DNA from: Candidatus Pelagibacterales bacterium | GTDB lineage: Bacteria > Pseudomonadota > Alphaproteobacteria > TMED109 | Direction: 5' to 3' | Length of the DNA: 31,472 bases | Assembly (NCBI GenBank): GCA_002732015.1 | Contig: PCCU01000027.1 | Location: forward strand, 11,875 to 43,346 | In this document: piece after piece, positions 7,688 to 16,155 of the stretch | How positions within the stretch are numbered: the first letter of the stretch is position 1 | How the letters are laid out: every line of letters starts with the position of its first letter | Made by a program: the position numbers and the translations under genes | Notes under the pieces: model-generated | Database searches by the model: none | What the model was told of the DNA's origin: nothing | The model's input: the letters and a program-made list of their open reading frames with translations, nothing else

Positions 7688-8439
7688 CAGGTTCTCCACC
7701 TCCTAGAATAGTTATCTAGTGGTTTAAAACATAACAACTCTAAACCTATCATTACTATTACAAATGCTATTGTATAAGCTAAAATAGATTTAATGTCAAA
7801 AAATTGAAAAAACTCATGAATTTTAAACCCTACTCCGTTACTTCTTCCTAAAAGTTCAACAACTAAAACTATTTTCCATATTAAAGCAATCCCTCCTCTC
7901 GCTGCAGCAATTATGTATGGGAAAAGTTGGGGTATGTAGAATATAAAAAATTTTTTTATTTTAGATACTTTATAAACAAATGCTACTTGCAGAAGACTCT
8001 TATCTATAGACTTTGCCCCTTCTCTAATAGTAACTATAACATTTGGAATTTTATTTAGACTAACAGCTATAATAGCAGCTACTTCGGTTAGACCAAACCA
8101 AATATAAGATAAAATTATTAATACAAGAGCTGGTATATTTAAAAATAATATATTCCATCCATCAAAAAAAGTGTCGAATTTTTTATAATTGCCCATGAGC
8201 ATTCCAATAAACGTTCCTAGAATCATTGCTATAAAAAAAGAAACAAATACTCTATATAAGGTTATACCTAAATGGAAAATCAATTCACCATCTAGAATTT
8301 CAGAATATAAAGTTTTCACTATGACCAAAAGAGAAGGAAATGTGGTCGGATTAGAAAAATTTGACAATAACTCCCATAAAATAAATAAGAATATAAAAGA
8401 GAATCCTTTGACTGAACTTAAATACTTTTTAGTTAGCAT
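7687..8439 (-). CDS. ABC importer permease, SsuC/TauC/NitT class
   Basis: A 250-residue inner-membrane protein with about six transmembrane segments. The typical binding-protein-dependent permease loop is present ('ALNKIPNVIVTIREGAKSI', then the coupling-helix region 'KKFFIFYIPQLFPYIIAAARGGIALIWKI'-like, seen here as IPQLFPYI followed by GGIALIWK). This matches the COG0600 group that serves sulfonates, taurine, nitrate and thiamine precursors. It overlaps the binding-protein gene by 11 bases and the ATPase gene by one base, so the three form one unit. The C-terminal FKPLDNYSRRWR resembles the usual LERRxLRWR ending of this family. Confidence 0.87.
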   Translation of the reverse strand: MLTKKYLSSVKGFSFIFLFILWELLSNFSNPTTFPSLLVIVKTLYSEILDGELIFHLGITLYRVFVSFFIAMILGTFIGMLMGNYKKFDTFFDGWNILFLNIPALVLIILSYIWFGLTEVAAIIAVSLNKIPNVIVTIREGAKSIDKSLLQVAFVYKVSKIKKFFIFYIPQLFPYIIAAARGGIALIWKIVLVVELLGRSNGVGFKIHEFFQFFDIKSILAYTIAFVIVMIGLELLCFKPLDNYSRRWRT

Positions 8440-9397
8440 TCCAAATTGTTCCTTCTGCTAAACGTTCTCCCTTTCCTACTAACTTTTTACCACCAATATT
8501 TTTTAATATATCATAAGCTTTGATGATATTCTGGTTAAGAGTTTCTATTTCACTTTTTGGAATTCCTTTTCTAAAACTGTCTCTAATGGAAATAAGCATT
8601 TCTTTATCTCTTGCTCCAGTCAGTTTCATTATTCTATCCCATTCTTCGTCTGACTCTTCAAGAATTTTTCTTGATAAATTTGTAGCCTGTAAAAATCTTT
8701 TTACTAAATCATATTCTCTCTCTAAAAGTTCTTCTTTGAAAACGTAGCCTATTAAAGGAAGATCTCCTTTAATTCCTAAAATAGGAAGCATATCTTCTAT
8801 ATTTATAATAACTTTAAAACCTTGAGCCTTAAGTCTAGCATTATAATTCCAATAATTTATACCTGCATCTAAATCTCCTGTTTTCAACAAACCATTAATT
8901 AAAGGAGGCGCTGCAAATGAAGTTCTAAAAAATGTTGTAGCTTCCATACCATATTTTTTTTTAAAAAATGCTCTAAAAAGTAGCCAAGATTTGTCAATAG
9001 AACCTCCTGCTATCCCTACTTTTTTATTTTTCAAATCATGTATACTAGTAATTTCACTACTATTTTTAATTATCAGCCCTCCAGCAGCAGTAGAATATGG
9101 TAAAAACGAAACTTTATTTCCTTGATATCTTTGCTTGCTAACCCAAATCCAGTCAGTAACAAAAATATCTGCCGAGTCTGATAAAAAAGCGATCGCGGCT
9201 GCATCTTTGTTTGTCATTTGAACTCTTTTTAAATTTAATTTAAATTCTTTATCTAAGCCATGGTGCTCTAATACATCTAACTCCCAATTAACTGAACCAA
9301 ATTTTAGTACAGCGATTTTAAGCTCTTTAGAGTAAATAGGAAAACTTAAAAAAGTAAAAAAGTAAAAAATTAATATATTTTTATAGTACTTAGTCAT
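8429..9397 (-). CDS. ABC importer periplasmic substrate-binding protein, NitT/TauT class
   Basis: A protein of 322 residues when started at the ATG at 9397. This start puts a clean signal peptide at the N-terminus (MTKYYKNILIFYFFTF..., cleavage likely after YSK). An in-frame ATG at 9454 would add 19 basic residues in front. The mature part has the type II binding-protein layout of NMT1/SsuA-like proteins: KELKIAVLKFGSVNWELDVL, then ADIFVTDWIWVSKQR, DLKNKKVGIAGGS and GDLDAGINYWNY. Several tryptophans and aromatics line the expected ligand cleft. The ligand cannot be read from sequence. The operon context suggests something linked to PQQ/lanthanide metabolism, while the downstream cysteine genes leave a sulfur compound possible. 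Confidence 0.84.
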   Translation of the reverse strand: MTKYYKNILIFYFFTFLSFPIYSKELKIAVLKFGSVNWELDVLEHHGLDKEFKLNLKRVQMTNKDAAAIAFLSDSADIFVTDWIWVSKQRYQGNKVSFLPYSTAAGGLIIKNSSEITSIHDLKNKKVGIAGGSIDKSWLLFRAFFKKKYGMEATTFFRTSFAAPPLINGLLKTGDLDAGINYWNYNARLKAQGFKVIINIEDMLPILGIKGDLPLIGYVFKEELLEREYDLVKRFLQATNLSRKILEESDEEWDRIMKLTGARDKEMLISIRDSFRKGIPKSEIETLNQNIIKAYDILKNIGGKKLVGKGERLAEGTIWNAN

Positions 9398-9458
9398 TAA
9401 TCTGAATATTATCTCATGATTTTTATATTTTATGAAAAATTTCTTATAAAACATTTTT

Positions 9459-11318
9459 TTATATATGTTTATTTATCTCTGCCCATTTTGCATAAGAAAT
9501 AAGTGTCCATAATTTCCAAGAGTTATCTGCGTTACCTGACAAAAATTCGTTTTTCCAATTTTGTACTATTCCAGTATTTTTAATATCAAGACTATCTAAA
9601 ACTTTTCTCGAAATAGCTTGGTCTACCAAATGTCTCAGTTCATCGGACAGCCATTTATCTAAAGGTACTTCAAATCCTTTTTTAGGTAAATTTAAATATT
9701 TATTTGGAAACAAGTGAGAAAATGAATCTTTAAGTATTTTCTTTCCAGAAAAAAACCCTATTTTCTTAATTCCTGAAATACTAAAAGCATAATCAACTAA
9801 ATCTTTATCTAAAAAAGGAGATCTTACTTCTAGACTATGTTTCATAGAATACCTATCAACTTTTACTAACATATCTCCTGATAAAGAAAACTTAATATCT
9901 CTTGACAATATTTCATTTAAATCATCGTCATAAGTTTCTAATTCATTAAAAATTTCATTATCAATGTCTGTCTTATTTACGCCAAAAATTTTTTCATATT
10001 CCTTATTTGATAATTGATCTAAAAAACTAAGTTGCATTTTGCTTAGGTTCAAAGTGCTGTTTAGCAATAATCTTTTTAATTTTCTAAGATTTTCATTAAA
10101 TACATTATTCTTTAGATTTGGCAAAGCATAACCTATTGATTTCCTAAGAAAGCTAGGTATTAGATTAGTTAATAGATTCCATCTATAAGCTATATATTTT
10201 CTGTATCCGCCAAATATCTCATCACCTCCATCTCCAGATAAAGAAACTTTAATATATTTGCTTGTTTCCTTAGCAATCATATACATTGGAATTGCACTTG
10301 AGTCGGCAAAGGGCTCATCACTAGTACAAATAATTTCCTCAATAATTGGATAGGTTTTTTTTGCATCAAGATATAGTTTATGATGTTCAAAACCAAAATG
10401 TTTAGCTAAATTTGATGCATGGCCTGACTCATCATAATAATCGCCTTGATTCTTATAGCCAACTGTAAAATGTGGTATTTTTTTATCTAAAATAGTTAAA
10501 CATGCACTTATTATTCCCGAGTCTAAACCACTTGATAAAAAAACGCCTAAAGGAACGTCTGAGACTAATCTTTTTTCTACTGCTTTAATAGTTAAATCGA
10601 AAATTTTTTTTTTATTATATCTATGATTATTTTTTGAAACTTTATTGTTTAAAGAGAACCACTTCCTTATTTCAGCACCACTAGAGTTAAAAGTTAAAAT
10701 ACTACCCGCAGGAATTTTTTTAAAATTTTCATAAATAGTAAGAGGTTCATAGATAAACCTAAATCTAAAAAGGCTTTCTAAGGCTGCCTTATCTACATTA
10801 CCTGAGTCAGCTATTTCTCTCAAGCTTCTTAGGTCAGAAGAAAAAGCTATAGTATTTTCTGATTTAGAAAAAGCAAGTGGTTTTTTCCCAAATCTGTCTC
10901 TAGCTAGATAAAGAGTTTTTCTTTTTTTATCCCAAATTGAGAATGCAAACATTCCATCTAATTGATGTAAAGCTTCCACTCCCCAATAGTCCCAACTAGC
11001 TATTAAGACCTCTGTATCACCAGAGGATTTAAATTTATAACCTTTTTGAATTAAAATATTTTTTAAGTCCTTGAAATTGTATATTTCTCCATTGTAACTT
11101 AAAACATAATTTCCGTACTCCATCGGTTGAGCTGAGCTATTTTGCAAATCTATAATTTTTAACCTTGTATGTAAAAAAAAAGCATTTTCATCATGCCACA
11201 TGCCTTTCTCATCGGGGCCTCTAGCTTTTAAATAATGATATGATTTATTAAGTTTTCTTTCTAAAAAATCCTTGTTATTTAATTGGTTTATGTTAACTAT
11301 GCCTGCCAATCCGCACAT
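9459..11318 (-). CDS. asnB: Glutamine-dependent asparagine synthetase-like amidotransferase (copy 1)
   Basis: A 619-residue class II glutamine amidotransferase fused to an ATP-pyrophosphatase synthetase domain. Cys2 (MCGLAG) is the glutaminase nucleophile. RGPDE (34-38), SYNGEIYN (about 74-81) and SGDTEV (99-104) complete the glutaminase site, and SSGLDS (262-267) is the PP-loop. SGDGGDEIFGGY follows. AsnB-family enzymes in polysaccharide clusters, such as WbpS of Pseudomonas aeruginosa O6, are thought to amidate sugar carboxylates rather than aspartate. Its position directly after two glycosyltransferase genes (gap of 4 bases) supports that role here. Free asparagine synthesis is the alternative. 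It is clearly divergent from the second copy at 17974-19863, so this is not a recent duplication. Confidence 0.86.
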   Translation of the reverse strand: MCGLAGIVNINQLNNKDFLERKLNKSYHYLKARGPDEKGMWHDENAFFLHTRLKIIDLQNSSAQPMEYGNYVLSYNGEIYNFKDLKNILIQKGYKFKSSGDTEVLIASWDYWGVEALHQLDGMFAFSIWDKKRKTLYLARDRFGKKPLAFSKSENTIAFSSDLRSLREIADSGNVDKAALESLFRFRFIYEPLTIYENFKKIPAGSILTFNSSGAEIRKWFSLNNKVSKNNHRYNKKKIFDLTIKAVEKRLVSDVPLGVFLSSGLDSGIISACLTILDKKIPHFTVGYKNQGDYYDESGHASNLAKHFGFEHHKLYLDAKKTYPIIEEIICTSDEPFADSSAIPMYMIAKETSKYIKVSLSGDGGDEIFGGYRKYIAYRWNLLTNLIPSFLRKSIGYALPNLKNNVFNENLRKLKRLLLNSTLNLSKMQLSFLDQLSNKEYEKIFGVNKTDIDNEIFNELETYDDDLNEILSRDIKFSLSGDMLVKVDRYSMKHSLEVRSPFLDKDLVDYAFSISGIKKIGFFSGKKILKDSFSHLFPNKYLNLPKKGFEVPLDKWLSDELRHLVDQAISRKVLDSLDIKNTGIVQNWKNEFLSGNADNSWKLWTLISYAKWAEINKHI

Positions 11319-11322
11319 TTTG

Positions 11323-12414
11323 TCATAACTCTCTGTAAATATTATTATATGAAAAAGACATTTTTTTAATACTGAACTTTTTTTTAACTCTTTCCTGTGA
11401 CTTTATTTTAAGACACTCTAGTTTTTTTTTGTTTATATCTATGGCACTTTTTAATGACTTTGCAATACTTTTGCTGCTGGAATCTTTTATAATTAATCCT
11501 ATATCTGATATTATATATTTAGAGTCGCCAACTTTAGTTGCTACAGGAAAAAGTTTGCTAAGCATTCCTTCAGCTAATACATTAGAAAAACCTTCCCCAA
11601 ACTTTGAAGGAAGAATTATAATATCCCCAATACTATAATAGTGTTCTATATTTATCTTCATACCTAAAGCAATTACTCCCTTTTGTGCTTTTAAATTTTC
11701 TGTTCCTTTACCTATTAATAGCAATATCACTCTTTTATTTTGTTTTCTAACTATTTCAAATGCACTTAGTAAATTAAGGTGATTTTTCATAGGATCAACT
11801 CTACCAGCACAAACTATTACAATACTATCTCTTTTTATACTTAAAGTTTTTCTAAGTTTATTTCTTTTTATATTAGAGAAACAAAATTTTTTTTCATCTA
11901 TACCATTATAGATAACTTTACTAAATCTTTTAGAAAACCCTAAACTACTATGGTACTTTAAACCTGCATGAGAATTATAAATAATAGAATTAGCTAAAAA
12001 CGAGAGGAATTTACATGATAATATTACGCATCTTAAGGTCAAGGAGTAATATTTAAGTTGCATATTAGAACATCTAATACCCCATACTAATTTAAATTTC
12101 TTATTATAAAAAACCTTAATTAAGGATACTAGCAAGCATGCGTTATACATCCAGGCATGAACAATTTTAGTGTTTGAAGATTTAATAATTTTTCCAATTT
12201 TATGAAAATAAAATAAAACCTCTAAATTATTTTTAATATTTAATTCTGTGTAGCTTATATTAAACTTTTCTAATTCTTTCTTATATACTCCTGTATTTTT
12301 TAAAACTAATAATTTATGTGTAGGGTTTAATTTTAATAATTCTACTAATTGCCTCTCTGCTCCTCCATTTCCTAAATCAGCTATTATATGTATTACTTTT
12401 TTATATTTGTTCAT
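11323..12414 (-). CDS. Glycosyltransferase family 4 (GT-B)
   Basis: A 363-residue GT-B glycosyltransferase. The N-terminal domain opens with VIHIIADLGNGGAERQL, the glycine-rich acceptor loop of GT4 enzymes. The C-terminal domain has VIYNGID, the nucleotide-sugar region CAGRVDPMKNH, and the E-x7-E motif within GEGFSNVLAEGM. No signal peptide or membrane helix is evident, so it likely works at the inner face of the cytoplasmic membrane adding a sugar to a lipid-linked glycan. It overlaps the next GT4 gene by 4 bases (ATGA type). Sugar donor and linkage are unknown. Confidence 0.85.
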   Translation of the reverse strand: MNKYKKVIHIIADLGNGGAERQLVELLKLNPTHKLLVLKNTGVYKKELEKFNISYTELNIKNNLEVLFYFHKIGKIIKSSNTKIVHAWMYNACLLVSLIKVFYNKKFKLVWGIRCSNMQLKYYSLTLRCVILSCKFLSFLANSIIYNSHAGLKYHSSLGFSKRFSKVIYNGIDEKKFCFSNIKRNKLRKTLSIKRDSIVIVCAGRVDPMKNHLNLLSAFEIVRKQNKRVILLLIGKGTENLKAQKGVIALGMKINIEHYYSIGDIIILPSKFGEGFSNVLAEGMLSKLFPVATKVGDSKYIISDIGLIIKDSSSKSIAKSLKSAIDINKKKLECLKIKSQERVKKKFSIKKMSFSYNNIYREL

Positions 12415-13484
12415 AATTTACTAGAAATAATTTTATCTAATTTTTTTCTATATGCTGCTTCACTTAAAGAATTATTTAGCAAGCTTTTTCTTAACATAGG
12501 ATTTAATTTATCTTTTCTTGGGCGAAGGCCTCTTAAATAAGCTAGCAGTGACTCTTCGTTTTCTAGCATAGTAATAGTTTTATTTTTTATGTTAAAAGTT
12601 AAATCGTTTAAAGTTATGATGTCTTTAAATGCTATTACAGGTGTTCCTAATGCTAAAGACTCAAGCACACAATTTGGCATTCCTTCCCATCTTGAGGGTA
12701 GAAATAAATAATCTGCACCCGCAATCACATTATATGGACTTGGAATAAAACCACAGAAGGTAATTTTTTCCTCAATTTTATTATCTTTTACTAAATTCTC
12801 TAAAAGTTTTCTTTGTTCCCCTTGCCCGATTATAGAAAGCTCTATATTGTCAATTTTTGAAAATAATCCTAAAACTCTATCTAAGCCTTTTTGATAACTT
12901 AGCCTTCCTACAAAAACTAATTTCACTGCTAGTCCACTTTTCCTTTCTGGTATCACGTTTTTTCTAATATTTCTTATATCCAGCGGATTAGGCAAAAGAA
13001 AAACCTTATTTTTATTAAAATTATTTTTTAAGGCTTCCTCACGCATAGCCTTTGAAGTCACAACAATTACATCGGCCATATTAATTAATCTTAAGTATAA
13101 GAATCTAATTATTCTTAACTTAAAAGAATAGCTTAATGAAGGATATAGCATATTTGGTTGTCTAACTACAATGTTGCAATTATGCAGTCTTAATAATTTA
13201 GATATAATTAAAGCTATAGTTATATGTGGAAAAGTAGAATAAACAATGTTGAATTTTTTTTTTCTTATATAAGATATGATTTTTGGAATAGAGTTAAATA
13301 GCCTTTTGTATTTGTACTCTATAGAATCTACTAATTTTGTTTTTAATGGACCATCATTATTTACAACTAGTAATTTAAAAAAAAAAGGTCTTTTTTGAAA
13401 ATTATGAAAATACATTAACATAATTTTTTCTGCTCCACCTCCTGCATAAGAAGGTAAAATTCCTAATAGTTTTTTTTTTTTCAT
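12411..13484 (-). CDS. Glycosyltransferase family 4 (GT-B)
   Basis: A 357-residue GT4 enzyme with N-terminal KLLGILPSYAGGGAEKIM, a C-terminal FVGRLSYQKGLDRV nucleotide-sugar region, and the E-x7-E motif in WEGMPNCVLESLALGTPVI. I use the ATG at 13484, four bases after the stop of the aminotransferase gene. It begins directly at the conserved GT4 N-terminus. An ATG at 13526 would add 14 residues and overlap the aminotransferase by 38 bases. Codons 2-5 are a run of 12 A (13470-13481), the longest homopolymer I saw in the window and a possible slippage site. Donor and acceptor are unknown. Confidence 0.83.
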   Translation of the reverse strand: MKKKKLLGILPSYAGGGAEKIMLMYFHNFQKRPFFFKLLVVNNDGPLKTKLVDSIEYKYKRLFNSIPKIISYIRKKKFNIVYSTFPHITIALIISKLLRLHNCNIVVRQPNMLYPSLSYSFKLRIIRFLYLRLINMADVIVVTSKAMREEALKNNFNKNKVFLLPNPLDIRNIRKNVIPERKSGLAVKLVFVGRLSYQKGLDRVLGLFSKIDNIELSIIGQGEQRKLLENLVKDNKIEEKITFCGFIPSPYNVIAGADYLFLPSRWEGMPNCVLESLALGTPVIAFKDIITLNDLTFNIKNKTITMLENEESLLAYLRGLRPRKDKLNPMLRKSLLNNSLSEAAYRKKLDKIISSKL

Positions 13485-13488
13485 ATCT

Positions 13489-14616
13489 TTATAAAAATAA
13501 ATTATTTGCCTTCTTGAGGTTTTCAATAATATATTCTACTTCTAAATCAGTTAAATAAGGATGTATTGGTATACTAAAAACATTATTAGATAATTCAGAG
13601 CTTTTAGATAAGTCTTTATTTAATAAAAAACCTTTATAAGCTGGTTGCTGATGCATAGGTTTTGGATAGTATATCATTACAGGAATATTTTTATCTTTAA
13701 GAAAACTCATAACTTTATCTCTTTTAGAGCTTTGAATAGTATATTGAGCCCATGCACTTACGCTGTCTTTAGGTATCTCTGGAATGTGAAAGCTAGACTT
13801 AAGTTCATTTGAATAAATTTTTGCAATTCTATTTCGTTCCTTTATCTCCCAATCAAAAATTTCTAGTTTGCTAAGCAAAACTGCAGCTTGAATTGTATCT
13901 AATCTTGCATTCATACCCATATAATTTATATCATATTTACCCTTGCCTTTTCCATGAGCTCTTAAGCTTTCAAGCTTCTCTTTGATGTCTAAGCTTCTAG
14001 TAAAAATAGCTCCTCCATCTCCATAACATCCTAGAGGTTTAGCAGGAAAGAAAGATGTAGTAGTGATTTCTGTTAAATTACCTACTTTATTTTTTCTAAA
14101 AATTCCTCCAAAACTCTGAGCTCCATCGGCAATAACATGAAGATTAAATGATTTAGCTATGGCGTTTATTTTATTGTAATTTGCTGGTAATCCATATAGG
14201 TCTACTGGCATTATAGCCTTAATTCTTAATTTTTCCTTTTTACATTTTTCTATTGCATTAAGAAGATTTTTATAACAAATATTGTAAGTATTTTTTCCTA
14301 CATCAACGAAAACTGGAGTTGCTCCTACCATTAATATTGATTCTGCTGTAGCTGGAAATGTAAAACTAGGACAAAAAACAATATCGCCTATTCCTATATC
14401 TAAAGCTAGCAATGATAAGGTGAGTGCATCAGTTCCACTAGAGCAAGAGATACAATAGCTTGCTTTTGTGTATTCTGCCAAACTGCTCTCAAGCTTTTTA
14501 ACTTCAGGTCCCATTATAAACTTAGACTCAGAAAGTACTTTATCTAAATTAAACCTTAAATGCTTTTCTATAGTTTTTTGCTGTTTTGCTAAGTCTAAAA
14601 ATTTAATTTGTAGCAT
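13489..14616 (-). CDS. DegT/DnrJ/EryC1 sugar aminotransferase (WbpE-like)
   Basis: A 375-residue PLP-dependent nucleotide-sugar aminotransferase. The internal aldimine lysine is K193 in SFFPAKPLGCYGDGG, D164 in IADGAQSFGG would contact the PLP pyridine nitrogen, and SCSSGTDALTL (57-67) binds the phosphate. The N-terminal IKFLDLAKQQ and the C-terminal PMHQQPAYKGF fit the WbpE group, which converts UDP-3-keto-GlcNAcA to the 3-amino sugar using glutamate. WbpB-like and WbpD-like genes lie directly upstream with gaps of 3-4 bases. Related enzymes make other amino sugars (DesV, FdtB), so the exact substrate is an inference from context. Confidence 0.87.
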   Translation of the reverse strand: MLQIKFLDLAKQQKTIEKHLRFNLDKVLSESKFIMGPEVKKLESSLAEYTKASYCISCSSGTDALTLSLLALDIGIGDIVFCPSFTFPATAESILMVGATPVFVDVGKNTYNICYKNLLNAIEKCKKEKLRIKAIMPVDLYGLPANYNKINAIAKSFNLHVIADGAQSFGGIFRKNKVGNLTEITTTSFFPAKPLGCYGDGGAIFTRSLDIKEKLESLRAHGKGKGKYDINYMGMNARLDTIQAAVLLSKLEIFDWEIKERNRIAKIYSNELKSSFHIPEIPKDSVSAWAQYTIQSSKRDKVMSFLKDKNIPVMIYYPKPMHQQPAYKGFLLNKDLSKSSELSNNVFSIPIHPYLTDLEVEYIIENLKKANNLFL

Positions 14617-14619
14617 CGT

Positions 14620-15171
14620 TTATTTCTTTCTTAAAATCTCATCATCTAAATAAAATTCTTCGCCAGTTTCTGGGCATCTAAGGTTCTCATCAAGTTTATA
14701 TCCTTTAGTAGAAACCCATCCTATTTTTTTTGCTGGATTTCCAGCCATTATAGCATAGCTTTTTACATCTTTAGTGATAACGGAACCTGCTCCAATTAAT
14801 GAAAAACTTCCTATGGTGACACCACAAATTATGGTAGCGTTTGCACCTATAGAAGCTCCTTCCTTTACTAATGTTTTTTTGAACTCTTTTTTTCTATTAA
14901 CAAAAGATCTAGGATTAATAACATTAGTAAAAACACAAGAAGGGCCACAAAAGACATTATCTGAAAGCTCAACTCCTTCATATACAGAAACATTGTTTTG
15001 AATTTTACATCCTTTTCCTATTCTAACATTTCTACCAATCATTACATTCTGCCCTAAACTACTATTATCTCCTATACGGCTTCCTGACATAATGTGACAG
15101 AAATGCCAAATAGAAATATTATTTCCCAATGTTATGTTGTCATCTAAAACTGCTGTTTTATGTATAAACAC
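14620..15171 (-). CDS. Sugar N-acetyltransferase, left-handed beta-helix (WbpD-like)
   Basis: A 183-residue protein made almost wholly of imperfect hexapeptide repeats of the [LIV]-G-x4 type (NNISIW, GSRIGD, NSSLGQ, NVMIGR, NVRIGK, ..., ATIICG, VTIGSF, SLIGAG, SVITKD, ending in MAGNPAKKIG). This is the trimeric LbH acyltransferase fold. An acetyl-CoA-dependent N-acetyltransferase acting on the 3-amino group made by the neighbouring aminotransferase is the natural reading. Length is close to WbpD. The short C-terminal tail with CPETGEEF is common in this subgroup. Confidence 0.86.
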   Translation of the reverse strand: MFIHKTAVLDDNITLGNNISIWHFCHIMSGSRIGDNSSLGQNVMIGRNVRIGKGCKIQNNVSVYEGVELSDNVFCGPSCVFTNVINPRSFVNRKKEFKKTLVKEGASIGANATIICGVTIGSFSLIGAGSVITKDVKSYAIMAGNPAKKIGWVSTKGYKLDENLRCPETGEEFYLDDEILRKK

Positions 15172-15175
15172 TATA

Positions 15176-16153
15176 TTACCATTTTACTAAATCTTTTTTT
15201 GCTAATTCCAATACTTTTAGAACTTTTAATCCTTCTTCTACTACTGATATTGGGGTTTTCCCTTTAGTTACCCAGTCTATGAATGCTTTGCACTCAAGCT
15301 TAAGAGGCTCTGCACTATAATTAAAAGGTATTATTTTTCCTTCTGCTTTTTGTATAAGTGGAATATTTTTTACCCAACCTACTTTATGGTTATAAAAAAC
15401 TAACTTGTTTTCATTACTCAAGACATCAGCAAACACTAACATTCCTTTTTCTCCTACTACAACTAACCTCTGATCTTTGTAAGGATGTAACCAGGATACA
15501 AAAATATGTGATTTTATTTTATTTCTAAACTTAAGAAGAGTTACTGTTGTATCTGCTACTTTATTACTTAAATATTTTGCTCCAAAGGCTTTTACATTAA
15601 TTAATTCTTCATTTACCAAATCGAGTATCATTGAAATATCATGAGGAGCAAATGACCATAATACATCTTCTTCTTTTCTAAGCTTTCCTAAAGCCAGCCT
15701 ATTTGAATAAATATATCTTACTTTTCCAATTTTTCCTTTAGTGATGCTTTCCTTCATTTTTATGTATGCAGGGTGATATAACATTAAATGTCCTACCATT
15801 AATTTAACTTTATTTTTCTTAGATAGTAATAATAGCTTTTTTCCATCACTATATTTTAAACACAATGGTTTTTCTACAAATACATTTTTTCTTGCTACCA
15901 AAGCTTCTCTAACTATTTTATAATGAGACTTTGCGGGGGTAGCTATAACAACACTGGAGATGGTTTTATCTCTTAAAATTTTTTTGTAGTCATTAGAAAA
16001 CGTAATGTTTTTAGATATTTGACTTACAAAGTCTCTAGCTTTAGGATTTATATCACTAACTCTGCTTAAAACTCCAAAATAATTTAAATCCCTTACTAGA
16101 TTTTTTCCCCAATATCCACAACCTATTAATCCTATAAATTTTTTATTAACCAT
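15176..16153 (-). CDS. Gfo/Idh/MocA-family nucleotide-sugar dehydrogenase (WbpB-like)
   Basis: A 325-residue NAD(P)-dependent oxidoreductase. The Rossmann fold opens with LIGCGYWGKNLVRD (dinucleotide loop 11-16), EKP at 94-96 marks the conserved nicotinamide-side lysine, and WSFAPHDISMILD carries the expected catalytic histidine. WbpB-type enzymes oxidise C3 of UDP-GlcNAcA, producing the 3-keto sugar used by WbpE. The gene heads the B-D-E trio with gaps of 3-4 bases and follows lepA by only 2 bases. The C-terminal 'GLKVLKVLELAKKD' is a typical ending in this family. Confidence 0.86.
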   Translation of the reverse strand: MVNKKFIGLIGCGYWGKNLVRDLNYFGVLSRVSDINPKARDFVSQISKNITFSNDYKKILRDKTISSVVIATPAKSHYKIVREALVARKNVFVEKPLCLKYSDGKKLLLLSKKNKVKLMVGHLMLYHPAYIKMKESITKGKIGKVRYIYSNRLALGKLRKEEDVLWSFAPHDISMILDLVNEELINVKAFGAKYLSNKVADTTVTLLKFRNKIKSHIFVSWLHPYKDQRLVVVGEKGMLVFADVLSNENKLVFYNHKVGWVKNIPLIQKAEGKIIPFNYSAEPLKLECKAFIDWVTKGKTPISVVEEGLKVLKVLELAKKDLVKW

Positions 16154-16155
16154 AT

